Assembly (NCBI GenBank): GCA_034440595.1
Contig: JAWXCH010000068.1
Span: forward strand, 1 to 9,897
DNA length: 9,897 nucleotides
Direction of reading: 5' to 3'
Source of the DNA: JAWXCH01 sp034440595
GTDB lineage: Bacteria; Planctomycetota; Planctomycetia; Pirellulales; JALHPA01
Part shown: positions 1 to 5,930 of the stretch, one piece after another
Numbering within the stretch: the stretch's first letter is position 1
Layout of the letters: each line of letters starts with the position of its first letter
The notes under the pieces: generated by a model
What the model saw: the letters and a program-made list of their open reading frames with translations, nothing else
Told to the model about the DNA's origin: nothing
The model's database searches: none
Position numbers and translations under genes: made by a program

Positions 1-1
1 A

Positions 2-589
2 CGTATTTTTCAGCGGCTCGGCGAGACGGAAGACCGTCGGTTTCAGGGAAAAATTATCGCCGCGACCAATCGCGATTTGGCCGATGAGATGCGTACTGGT
101 CGGTTCCGCAAGGATTTCTACTATCGATTGTGCTCAGACCAGATTCATACGGTCCCCTTGAGCGAGCAGCTTGCCAATTCGCCAGGGGGATTGGACAGCC
201 TGATTCACTTTATTGCCAAGCGAATCGCCGGAGATGAAGCGGCTGCAGTGGCGAAAGAATGCCATCAATGGATTGCCAAACACCTGGCCGAATACCACTG
301 GCCCGGCAATATTCGCGACCTGGAACAGTGCTTGCGCAACATCATGATTCGCGGTCAGTACTGGCCGCGCAGCGCAGTAGAGGCCGCGCAGCCTACCGAT
401 TCCAGCAAGCAGTGGCTATTCAATGCAGAACAGTGCCACTGCACTGCGGATGAACTCATCTCGCAATACTGCCGCTGGGCCTATGACAAGCTGGGCACGT
501 ACGATGCCGCTGCAAAAAGGCTCGGCCTGGACCGTCGGACGGTGAGGAGCAAGGTGGGGGAGTTGGGGAAAAGTGCGTCTCCGTTGTGA
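2..589 (+). CDS. Sigma-54-dependent transcriptional activator, C-terminal part (5' truncated by window)
   Basis: The frame is open from base 2, giving 195 codons before TGA; the N-terminal regulatory domain and the Walker A and GAFTGA regions lie outside the window. What remains is the second half of the AAA+ ATPase domain of bacterial enhancer-binding proteins. It includes the sensor I stretch (IIAATNRDL), the arginine-finger stretch (GRFRKDFYYRL) and the sensor II stretch (HWPGNIRDLEQCLRN). A C-terminal Fis-type helix-turn-helix follows (TYDAAAKRLGLDRRTVRSKV). Such proteins hydrolyse ATP to remodel sigma-54 RNA polymerase closed complexes from upstream enhancers. The usual LPPLRER segment after the arginine finger is degenerate here (VPLSEQL). 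The signal sensed and the target genes cannot be deduced. No convincing sigma-54 promoter was seen in the window. Confidence 0.9.
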   Translation, partial: RIFQRLGETEDRRFQGKIIAATNRDLADEMRTGRFRKDFYYRLCSDQIHTVPLSEQLANSPGGLDSLIHFIAKRIAGDEAAAVAKECHQWIAKHLAEYHWPGNIRDLEQCLRNIMIRGQYWPRSAVEAAQPTDSSKQWLFNAEQCHCTADELISQYCRWAYDKLGTYDAAAKRLGLDRRTVRSKVGELGKSASPL

Positions 590-778
590 AAGGTGTTCAT
601 GGCGACTGGCCGCTCCGGCGTAAACCCGCGTGCTCCGGTTATGGCGACAAACGCGATTGCACGGCCAAGGTCTGTACTGCCTCCGCGCGGAATTCTCACC
701 AAAATGTCCTACAATTGCTGAGCAGGCATATTGCACCCTGCCACCATCCCACCCGCACAACTTTCAGGAATACTATCC
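590..778. other. Intergenic region upstream of the carbonic anhydrase gene
   Basis: No gene is supported in these 189 bases. A possible -10 hexamer TACAAT lies at 710-715, about 64 bases before the ATG of the next gene, but no convincing -35 lies 16-18 bp upstream. A promoter here is therefore only a weak suggestion. No clear terminator follows the activator gene. Confidence 0.4.
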
Positions 779-1495
779 ATGTTCGATTCTGAATTCACTT
801 CGCGGCGAGAGTTCGTACAACGCGTCGGCCTGGCGGCTGGAGCAATTAGCCTCAGCTCTTATGGTCTGCTGCATGCCGAAGAGAAACCAGTAGCAACTTC
901 GATGACCCCAAATGACATTCTTGGCCAATTGGTCGCAGGAAACGAGCGGTTCGCCAGCGGCAAGACGAAACTCCTTCCGCGCACGCCCGCCGATTTTGCT
1001 CGCGATGCCAAGGGACAAGCACCCCCCGCAATAATTCTTGGCTGTGCCGATTCACGCGTTCCGCCGGAATTTGTTTTTGATCAACCAGTTGGCGGCTTGT
1101 TTGTATTACGGGTTGCCGGAAACATTGTCGGCTCTGGCCCGATCCTGATGGGGAGCATGGAGTTTGCAGTGGCCGAACTAGGTGCGCGGCTGATCGTGGT
1201 GATGGGACACAGCGAGTGCGGTGCCTGCAAAGCGGCGATTGAACACATCGAAAACCACGACAAACTCCCTGGCTCGATCGAAGGGATGGTGGACTACATC
1301 CGCCCGGTCGTTCGGGAAGTCCGCGGCAAGCCGGGCAACAAGCTGGTGAATGTCACCAAGCAAAATGCGATTATGAACGCCAAGCGCTTGGAGACGCTCG
1401 GCCCGATCCTGCCCGACTTTGTGAAGAAGGGTGCCGTTAAGGTGGTCGGTGCATACTACGAGCTATCGACCGGCAAGGTAGAGATCCTGGCCTGA
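779..1495 (+). CDS. Tat-exported beta-class carbonic anhydrase
   Basis: The 238-aa protein is a beta-carbonic anhydrase, which interconverts CO2 and bicarbonate. The zinc site is intact: C89 with the D91/R93 dyad in CADSRVPPE, then H144 and C147 in GHSECGAC. The N-terminus carries a twin-arginine signal (SRREFVQRVG, residues 8-17) followed by a short hydrophobic stretch and a likely cleavage after the Ala of LHA (residue 33). The enzyme should therefore be exported folded to the periplasm. I chose ATG 779 over the in-frame TTG at 731 because it places the RR motif near the N-terminus and has AGGA about 10 bases upstream. The catalytic domain spans roughly residues 43-238. The last 40 bases overlap the 3' end of the convergent SDR gene. 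Whether it serves carbon supply or pH control is not shown by the context. Confidence 0.93.
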   Translation: MFDSEFTSRREFVQRVGLAAGAISLSSYGLLHAEEKPVATSMTPNDILGQLVAGNERFASGKTKLLPRTPADFARDAKGQAPPAIILGCADSRVPPEFVFDQPVGGLFVLRVAGNIVGSGPILMGSMEFAVAELGARLIVVMGHSECGACKAAIEHIENHDKLPGSIEGMVDYIRPVVREVRGKPGNKLVNVTKQNAIMNAKRLETLGPILPDFVKKGAVKVVGAYYELSTGKVEILA

Positions 1496-2988
1496 TTCGC
1501 TGTTGCCACGGGGATGCGCTGGTCTGGCGGAGGCTGGCTATCAGGTTTCTCTGCCGCACGCGCAATATTCCGCAGCATTCCGGCAAACACGCACTGATGA
1601 AGCGGATAGATGCCATACCAGTAAATCAGTCCTAGCAACCCGCGCGGATCAAAGATCGCCGTCTGTCGAATCGAACTTCCTTGTTCGCAAGGAGTGACTT
1701 CAAACTCGAGCCAGGCACGTCCCGGGAGCTTCATTTCCGCAAGCAGCCGTAAACGTCGCGGTGGATCGTAATGCTCCACGCGCCAAAAGTCGAGCGGATC
1801 GCCGACCCGCAAATGCTCAGAATCACGGCGACCCCTTCGGACTCCGACTCCTCCCACCAGCAAGTCCAAAAAACCGCGCAGTGACCACAGCCAATCACAA
1901 CAGTACCAGCCAGTGCGACCCCCGATGCGCCGAATCGGAGCAAAGGCTTGCTCAGGCGACACCTTCACCGTGATGCTTCGCGAATCGACCAGACGCGAAC
2001 CGAAACGGTCACCACCCCAACTGCGTGGCACTCCGGCGGAGGAGCAAGCGTCGGACCAGCGCGTTTCGGCAAACTCGCGATCTTCGTTGATCAGCGCTCG
2101 GGCAATGGCCTCACTCACCGATCGTGGCCGAATCGGGAATACTGTTTCAGCTAGTGGGTTCGAGATGAGTGTCGGGTTGCGCAGGCTTTCCACCAGCTTT
2201 CGTCCGACGCGAGCATAGAGCGGCGTGACCAGCCCAAGCCAGAGACTCGAAAGGTACGGCGTCAATAATGGCACCGGAATCATCCAACGTGTCAGACCAC
2301 GTTGGCGTGCGTACTCGTGCATAAGCTGACCATAAGAGACCTGGTCGGGACCGCCGATCTCGTAGATTTGCGGCGGCCCTACAGGCAGAGCAATAGCGGC
2401 CACCAGGTATTCCAGCAAATCCTCAATCGCAATCGGCTGGGCCTTCACCTGTACCCAGCGTGGACAGATCATCACCGGCAGCCTCTCCACCAGGGCGCGA
2501 ATCATTTCGAATGACAGGCTCCCTGAGCCAATAACAATTGAGGCTCGAAACTCGACAACTGCCGAGTGATTGGCCCGCAATACGCCTCCAGTTTCTTGGC
2601 GACTGCGGAGATGCTTGGAAAGTGTATGTTCGACATTGCCCAGGCCTCCAAGATAGACGATCCTGCGAACTCCGGCTGCCGTGGCGACCTGTGCAAAGTT
2701 CTCCGCAGCGACTCGGTCGGCCTCTTCAAAATCACGATCTGCTCCCATTGAATGCACAAAATAGAAGGCGGTGTCGACTCCCGCGAATGCTTCCGCCAGA
2801 GAAGATCGATCCAAAACATCCCCAGCAACCACTTCTGTGGAACTATTAACACGATCGGCCAGAGCCTCTGGACGGCGCGTCAGGCACCGCACGCGGTAGC
2901 CTCGCTGTTGCAAGATTGGCAGCAGTCGACCGCCGACATATCCGGTTGCTCCGGTGAGCATAATCAGTTGGTCCGATCGGTATTCCAT
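1456..2988 (-). CDS. SDR-family NAD(P)-binding protein with C-terminal DUF2867 domain
   Basis: This is a 510-aa two-domain protein. Residues 8-20 hold the Rossmann nucleotide-binding motif TGATGYVGG of atypical/extended SDRs (NAD-dependent epimerase/NmrA-like). A central FVHSMG segment and a YLGGLG strand follow. The C-terminal part, from about residue 335 to 475, matches the DUF2867 pattern seen in SDR-DUF2867 fusions (TGWYCCDWLWSLRGFLD, LDFWRVE, GLLGLIYWYGIYPLH). The classical YxxxK catalytic pair is not obvious, so the substrate and even oxidoreductase activity are uncertain. ATG 2988 is preferred over an in-frame upstream start at 3039 because AAGGTG lies about 9 bases upstream and the Rossmann motif then starts near the N-terminus. 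The gene begins 31 bases after the MerR-type regulator stop and is probably co-transcribed with it. The tail after about residue 478 looks non-conserved and overlaps the carbonic anhydrase gene antisense. Confidence 0.88.
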   Translation of the reverse strand: MEYRSDQLIMLTGATGYVGGRLLPILQQRGYRVRCLTRRPEALADRVNSSTEVVAGDVLDRSSLAEAFAGVDTAFYFVHSMGADRDFEEADRVAAENFAQVATAAGVRRIVYLGGLGNVEHTLSKHLRSRQETGGVLRANHSAVVEFRASIVIGSGSLSFEMIRALVERLPVMICPRWVQVKAQPIAIEDLLEYLVAAIALPVGPPQIYEIGGPDQVSYGQLMHEYARQRGLTRWMIPVPLLTPYLSSLWLGLVTPLYARVGRKLVESLRNPTLISNPLAETVFPIRPRSVSEAIARALINEDREFAETRWSDACSSAGVPRSWGGDRFGSRLVDSRSITVKVSPEQAFAPIRRIGGRTGWYCCDWLWSLRGFLDLLVGGVGVRRGRRDSEHLRVGDPLDFWRVEHYDPPRRLRLLAEMKLPGRAWLEFEVTPCEQGSSIRQTAIFDPRGLLGLIYWYGIYPLHQCVFAGMLRNIARAAEKPDSQPPPDQRIPVATANQARISTLPVDSS

Positions 2989-3019
2989 CGCGGTGGCACC
3001 TTGTTGTGGATCGGACACT

Positions 3020-3877
3020 CTACGACAGTGACGCGGCAAATGTCACGAGATGCCGGAGGGTGTCGCAGTAAGCCGAATAGGCCATCTGTTGCCTCAAATC
3101 GGCACTCAGCGCGCGTCCACCGACAACGACCGCCGTGCCGGTATCAGTTGCCACGCGATGCAGATTAGCATACTCCTCTAAAAATGTTGGCGCGGAATCA
3201 ACCGACGAGACACTAATCCAAAGCATTCTCGGCCGAATGTCACGCACTGCATCGGCGATGGTTGCGGCAGGGAGTCGCGATCCAAGCGAAGTCGATTGCC
3301 AACCTAGCTCGCGCATAACAACTTCGATCATCGCCGTCGGCAAGCGATACGGATCCCCCTCCAGGCTACCACCAATCGCCTTGGGAGCATCGATACCCGG
3401 AGTTGGAATCGCCATCCGCAACTCATGCAGCAATCTCAGTCCGATTTCACAAGCACGTCGCTCCCGATAGATCGACATTTCACCCCGTTCCCAAAGGTCA
3501 CCTACATCGTGGAACGCTGTGGCCAGCAAGCGATCGCAAATCTCGCAAGCAGACTGCCCAGAAAGGTAAAGATCAAAGACAATTCTGCGGCACTGATCCT
3601 CGTCACCACTCAGCAGCGCATCGCGAACCTGCTCCCTGGCTCTCTCGTTCACTGTCTCTGCTTGACCTGTGTTCGACGGCAGCCCCAATAGCTCGGGTCG
3701 CACCAACTGTTGCCCCGACTGCCGCAGGAACTGCACAACGTCATCAATCGCCATTCGCCGATGCCCACCTGCCGTGCGGGTTGCAGTCAACAGCCCCCGG
3801 TCGCACCAACGTTTCAACGAAGATTCGCTAACCCCGATGGCCTGAGCAACTTGCTTTGGTGTGACGAGCTGTTTCAC
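3020..3877 (-). CDS. MerR-family regulator with B12-binding-fold sensor (CarH/LitR-like), cobalamin ligands not conserved
   Basis: The protein has 285 aa. Residues 4-53 form a MerR-type winged helix-turn-helix (VTPKQVAQAIGVSESSLKRW, then AGGHRRM). Residues 75-155 resemble the four-helix cap (B12-binding-2). Residues 165-282 resemble the Rossmann B12-binding domain with a late VVVGG. This is the CarA/CarH/LitR architecture, in which adenosylcobalamin makes a light-sensitive repressor. Two signature sites are altered. The cap motif Wx9EH reads W129-x9-E139-R140, and the ligand motif DxHxxG reads D175-P-Y177-R-L-P180, so both the lower-ligand His and the final Gly are missing. Cobalamin binding is therefore doubtful. 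The start is GTG 3877, with AAGG about 7 bases upstream. It is first in an operon with the SDR gene, and its promoter carries a tandem GAACGAWTT repeat, suggesting autoregulation. Confidence 0.9.
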   Translation of the reverse strand: MKQLVTPKQVAQAIGVSESSLKRWCDRGLLTATRTAGGHRRMAIDDVVQFLRQSGQQLVRPELLGLPSNTGQAETVNERAREQVRDALLSGDEDQCRRIVFDLYLSGQSACEICDRLLATAFHDVGDLWERGEMSIYRERRACEIGLRLLHELRMAIPTPGIDAPKAIGGSLEGDPYRLPTAMIEVVMRELGWQSTSLGSRLPAATIADAVRDIRPRMLWISVSSVDSAPTFLEEYANLHRVATDTGTAVVVGGRALSADLRQQMAYSAYCDTLRHLVTFAASLS

Positions 3878-3910
3878 AAATGGCCTTAATGCGGCAACAA
3901 ATCGGATGGT

Positions 3911-3928
3911 GAACGATTTGAACTAATT
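3911..3928 (+). promoter_or_regulatory. Putative operator site 1 (tandem 9-bp repeat)
   Basis: Two abutting copies are present: GAACGATTT (3911-3919) and GAACTAATT (3920-3928). The pair covers the edge of the minus-strand -10 box and the predicted start site of the regulator operon. This is the position expected for a repressor site. The family consensus with sites 2 and 3 is GAACGAWTT. Binding by the adjacent MerR-type regulator is inferred. Confidence 0.65.
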
Positions 3929-3954
3929 ATAGCCCTGAGGCATCCGAGTGTCCA
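3926..3954 (-). promoter_or_regulatory. Predicted sigma-70-type promoter of the regulator-SDR operon
   Basis: On the minus strand, -35 TGGACA (3949-3954) and -10 TATAAT (3926-3931) are separated by exactly 17 bp. The predicted transcription start is near 3919, leaving a leader of about 42 nt before the GTG start. The -10 box and start site are overlapped by tandem repeat site 1. Confidence 0.75.
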
Positions 3955-4033
3955 CTTTGAGATTTCGATATAAATTTCGATGGCTGTAAGTCTTTTGTGG
4001 GCATCAATCTACAACGTCCTGGCAAATCCAAAT

Positions 4034-4051
4034 GAACGATTTGAACGAATG
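4034..4051 (+). promoter_or_regulatory. Putative operator site 2 (tandem 9-bp repeat)
   Basis: GAACGATTT (4034-4042) is followed directly by GAACGAATG (4043-4051). The pair lies immediately upstream of the -35 box of the plus-strand fasciclin promoter (4056), on the same strand as sites 1 and 3. The position would suit either activation or co-operative repression with site 3. Confidence 0.65.
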
Positions 4052-4055
4052 CAGC

Positions 4056-4084
4056 TTGACCAGTGGCCACTGCCAGGATATAAA
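4056..4084 (+). promoter_or_regulatory. Predicted sigma-70-type promoter of the fasciclin gene
   Basis: -35 TTGACC (4056-4061) and -10 TATAAA (4079-4084) are separated by 17 bp. The predicted start is near 4091, giving a leader of about 197 nt. The spacer contains most of the perfect palindrome CAGTGGCCACTG (4061-4072). Operator-like repeats flank the promoter on both sides (4034-4051 and 4091-4108). Confidence 0.7.
4061..4072. repeat. 12-bp perfect palindrome CAGTGGCCACTG in a promoter spacer
   Basis: The sequence equals its own reverse complement. It starts at the last base of the -35 box and runs into the spacer of the predicted fasciclin promoter. Dimeric MerR-family regulators classically bind palindromes between -35 and -10, but those promoters usually have 19-20 bp spacers and this one has 17 bp. 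Another dimeric regulator is equally possible, as is chance. Confidence 0.5.
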
Positions 4085-4090
4085 TCAATA

Positions 4091-4108
4091 GAACGAATTG
4101 AACGAATT
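4091..4108 (+). promoter_or_regulatory. Putative operator site 3 (perfect 9-bp tandem repeat)
   Basis: GAACGAATT occurs twice without a gap (4091-4099 and 4100-4108). This is the cleanest of the three sites. It begins at the predicted +1 of the fasciclin transcript, so occupancy should block initiation or clearance. Its placement relative to -10 mirrors site 1 at the regulator promoter. Confidence 0.68.
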
Positions 4109-4114
4109 TTGGTC

Positions 4115-4199
4115 GTCACAAGAAGGCACCTTGAAGGCAGAACTGGATTTCTTTGCCCTCAATAGTGTTAACGCCATCCCGGGTGGCTCCCCTTGTGAC
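4115..4199 (+). promoter_or_regulatory. Potential structured 5' leader of the fasciclin mRNA
   Basis: GTCACAAG (4115-4122) can pair perfectly with CTTGTGAC (4192-4199). Inside it, 4173-4178 can pair with 4182-4187 (six pairs, one G-U, three-base loop). The enclosed 70 bases could form a small multi-branched RNA. I do not recognise a known riboswitch; the cobalamin riboswitch core was looked for and not found. Confidence 0.3.
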
Positions 4200-4248
4200 C
4201 GTTAAAAATCAGCCAGTCGTTTTCCATTGTTCAGATCAATTGTCCAGT

Positions 4249-4268
4249 TCAGTCCCTCAGTCCCTCAG
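4249..4268 (+). repeat. Short 8-bp tandem repeat before the fasciclin ribosome binding site
   Basis: TCAGTCCC occurs at 4249-4256 and 4257-4264 and is followed by a partial copy (TCAG). It lies 8 bases before the AAGGA at 4276-4280. It may be a slippage-prone microsatellite; no function is evident. Confidence 0.55.
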
Positions 4269-4287
4269 TTTGATTAAGGAACGTTGT

Positions 4288-4842
4288 ATGTCATTTGTTT
4301 GGAAAAACTCGGTCTTGTTCGTCGTTGCAGCTATGTTTCTCTCCACTGCGTCTGTGGCACAGGCTGGCAAGAAGTGTGGCCAGAAGCCTGCCACCACAGT
4401 CGCTTACAAAAAAGACTCCAAGAAGGACACCAAGATGGATATTGTCGACACTGCAGTCAAAGCGGGTTCGTTCAAGACGTTGGCCGCAGCACTGCAAGCG
4501 GCCGGGCTAGCCGAAACACTCAAGGGTGATGGACCGTTCACGGTTTTCGCACCAACAGATGAGGCCTTTGCAAAGCTGCCGGCCGGCACCGTTGAGGCGC
4601 TTGTCAAGCCAGAGAATAAGGACAAACTAATCGCGATTCTGACTTACCACGTAGTGGCCGGAAAAGTGATGGCAGCCGATGTTGTAAAGATGAAGTCCGC
4701 CAAGACCGTGCAGGGGCAAACGGTGGCCATCGACACAACCGAAGGGGTCAAGATCAATGACGCCAAGGTCGTGAAGGCGGACATCGCCTGCGGCAATGGT
4801 GTGATCCATGTGATCGACACGGTACTGCTGCCAAAAGAGTAG
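4288..4842 (+). CDS. Secreted fasciclin (FAS1) domain protein
   Basis: The 184-aa protein has a signal peptide (residues 1-26, hydrophobic core LFVVAAMFLSTASVA, likely cut after AQA), a Lys/Cys-containing linker (27-49), and one FAS1 domain (about 50-184). The two conserved FAS1 blocks are present: FTVFAPTDEAFAKLP and, at the C-terminus, GVIHVIDTVLLP, with the central YHVVAG. FAS1 proteins act in cell-surface adhesion or as small secreted proteins. ATG 4288 is chosen over upstream in-frame starts because AAGGA lies 7 bases before it and it gives an ideal signal peptide. The gene has its own promoter at 4056-4084, ends 21 bases before a strong hairpin, and is probably monocistronic. Repeats matching those at the regulator promoter suggest shared control. 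No lipobox or membrane anchor is seen. Confidence 0.93.
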   Translation: MSFVWKNSVLFVVAAMFLSTASVAQAGKKCGQKPATTVAYKKDSKKDTKMDIVDTAVKAGSFKTLAAALQAAGLAETLKGDGPFTVFAPTDEAFAKLPAGTVEALVKPENKDKLIAILTYHVVAGKVMAADVVKMKSAKTVQGQTVAIDTTEGVKINDAKVVKADIACGNGVIHVIDTVLLPKE

Positions 4843-4862
4843 CTACCAGTGAGTTTTAGCCC

Positions 4863-4896
4863 GGTCATGGCTGGCAGACGTTTGCCAGCCATGGCC
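4863..4896. terminator. Strong hairpin, probable bidirectional terminator
   Basis: Bases 4863-4876 pair with 4883-4896: 14 pairs, one of them G-U, with a six-base loop (GACGTT). It sits between the convergent fasciclin gene (ends 4842) and the metallo-beta-lactamase-fold gene (ends 4935). A modest T-rich tail follows on the plus strand; on the minus strand the hairpin is followed by GGCTAAAACTC. The lack of a long U tract makes it atypical for intrinsic termination, but the position fits. Confidence 0.7.
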
Positions 4897-4934
4897 TTGT
4901 TCAAGTTTATATCGGCGCACTTTGTGCTACTCAG

Positions 4935-5699
4935 CTACAACAAGCCACCGGGCAACTCCGTCAGGTCATGGTACCCAAACATCTCAACTTCAGCGCCATA
5001 TTCCTCTGCCGGACGCCGCAGCCCCGCCAGGCTACTTCTTCGTTGTTCATCATTGTCAGCACGTAATGTCGCGAGTGCCGAGACCGGATGCTTGTCTTCG
5101 GTCAACTCAGCGCGCAGGTAATAGGCATCTCCCACGTGCAGCAGCCAGCCGTTCTCTTGTTCCATCGCCACACCGCAATGGCCAAGTGTATGCCCTGGCA
5201 GCGGGATCAACAGCACCTTTGTAGAGAACGGCAATGGGACTGGCCGCGCTGCCAGACCAAACCACTTTTCGGTCGAAGGAGCGTAGGTTTGCCAGCGTGG
5301 GCTGTGCTCGAACTGCCGCGGCACATAGCGAGGGTTTTCTGAGAGGACATTCTGCATCTCTTCCTCAGCGACATGGACCGTCGCATCGGGAAAATCCGCC
5401 AGACCGCCGGCATGATCGGGGTCGAGATGCGTCATGACGATATCCTGCACCTGCTCTCGTTGAAATCCAAGCTGTTCGATTCGTCGCACTGCCGTGTCAT
5501 GCTCGTTGAACTGAAATCCGGCCATGTCGATCAGTGCTTTTCCAAGTCGCTCGGCGGGACTGGCTACCTCTAGCAGGCCAATTCCTGTATCGATCAGAGC
5601 CAATCTGCCATTTTCTTCTAGCAGCAGACAATGGCAAACGACCGTCGGGAAGTTCGGCACCCGCAACGTCCCGCAGTTAATGTGATGGATAGTGGTCAT
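4935..5699 (-). CDS. Metallo-beta-lactamase-fold hydrolase (glyoxalase II/lactonase-like superfamily)
   Basis: The 254-aa cytoplasmic protein has the MBL-fold metal motifs in order: ALIDTG near residue 35-39, T-H91-L-D93-P-D95-H96, LPGH170TLGH, D191 (HVGDAYY) and H244 (FGYHD). The first motif is HxDxDH rather than HxHxDH, so one His ligand of zinc site 1 is replaced by Asp. The rest of the site is intact. The family includes lactonases, glyoxalase II-like thioesterases and other hydrolases, and the substrate cannot be told. ATG 5699 is preferred over the upstream in-frame ATG (5765) because the family core MTTIHHINCGTLR begins there. An AGGAG (5713-5717, minus strand) lies 13 bases upstream, longer than usual spacing, so the start is not certain. 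It appears to be a single-gene unit converging on the fasciclin gene. Confidence 0.88.
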   Translation of the reverse strand: MTTIHHINCGTLRVPNFPTVVCHCLLLEENGRLALIDTGIGLLEVASPAERLGKALIDMAGFQFNEHDTAVRRIEQLGFQREQVQDIVMTHLDPDHAGGLADFPDATVHVAEEEMQNVLSENPRYVPRQFEHSPRWQTYAPSTEKWFGLAARPVPLPFSTKVLLIPLPGHTLGHCGVAMEQENGWLLHVGDAYYLRAELTEDKHPVSALATLRADNDEQRRSSLAGLRRPAEEYGAEVEMFGYHDLTELPGGLL

Positions 5700-5930
5700 T
5701 AAATGGGATAAACTCCTGGTTCTAAATGCCTGCTCTGTTGTAGCAATTAAGTCGGAAGCACGCACGATAGTTCAGTCCAGTTGGACAGCCGATTACACCA
5801 CTTTTTGCGGACTTCATTCTACCGGACGCTGGACTCGGCTGAGAAGTTCGTCCATAGTACGGCATTGCCTTGAATTGCTGTAGTTTTGTTACAACGCCAT
5901 TGCATTGACCTATTCGCAAAGAAAGCACGT
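5700..5930. other. Divergent intergenic region between MBL-fold and PEP-CTERM genes
   Basis: These 231 bases must hold the start signals of two divergent genes. I saw no promoter pair with good hexamers and 16-18 bp spacing in either direction. A weak plus-strand candidate (TTGCCT at 5865, TACAAC at 5890) has 19 bp spacing. A small inverted repeat, GTCCA-GT-TGGAC, lies near 5774-5785. No RNA gene is recognised. Confidence 0.4.

Larger units (their letters stand above)
3878..4287. other. Divergent regulatory region between regulator operon and fasciclin gene
   Basis: No gene is supported in these 410 bases; the short open frames here lack coding features. The region contains two opposed promoters, three tandem-repeat sites, a 12-bp perfect palindrome, a nearly 200-nt leader with inverted repeats, and an 8-bp tandem repeat just before the fasciclin ribosome binding site. 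A further direct repeat of ATTTCGAT (3962-3969 and 3974-3981) lies upstream of the minus-strand -35. Confidence 0.7.

Noticed and set aside
630..680. Possible sigma-54 promoter (TGGC ... TTGC) upstream of the carbonic anhydrase
   Set aside because: The distance between the GG and GC elements does not match the strict 10-bp spacing of -24/-12 promoters.
2502..2852. Open frames on both strands within the SDR gene
   Set aside because: The Rossmann and DUF2867 motifs fix the real frame; the others are shadows.
4061..4080. GCCACTG followed by CCAGGA, resembling pieces of a cobalamin riboswitch
   Set aside because: The pieces lie upstream of the predicted transcription start inside a promoter spacer, and the B12-box and surrounding paired elements are absent.
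3980..4165. 61-codon open frame in the regulatory region
   Set aside because: It runs through two operator-like repeats and a promoter, has no ribosome binding site and no recognisable protein feature.
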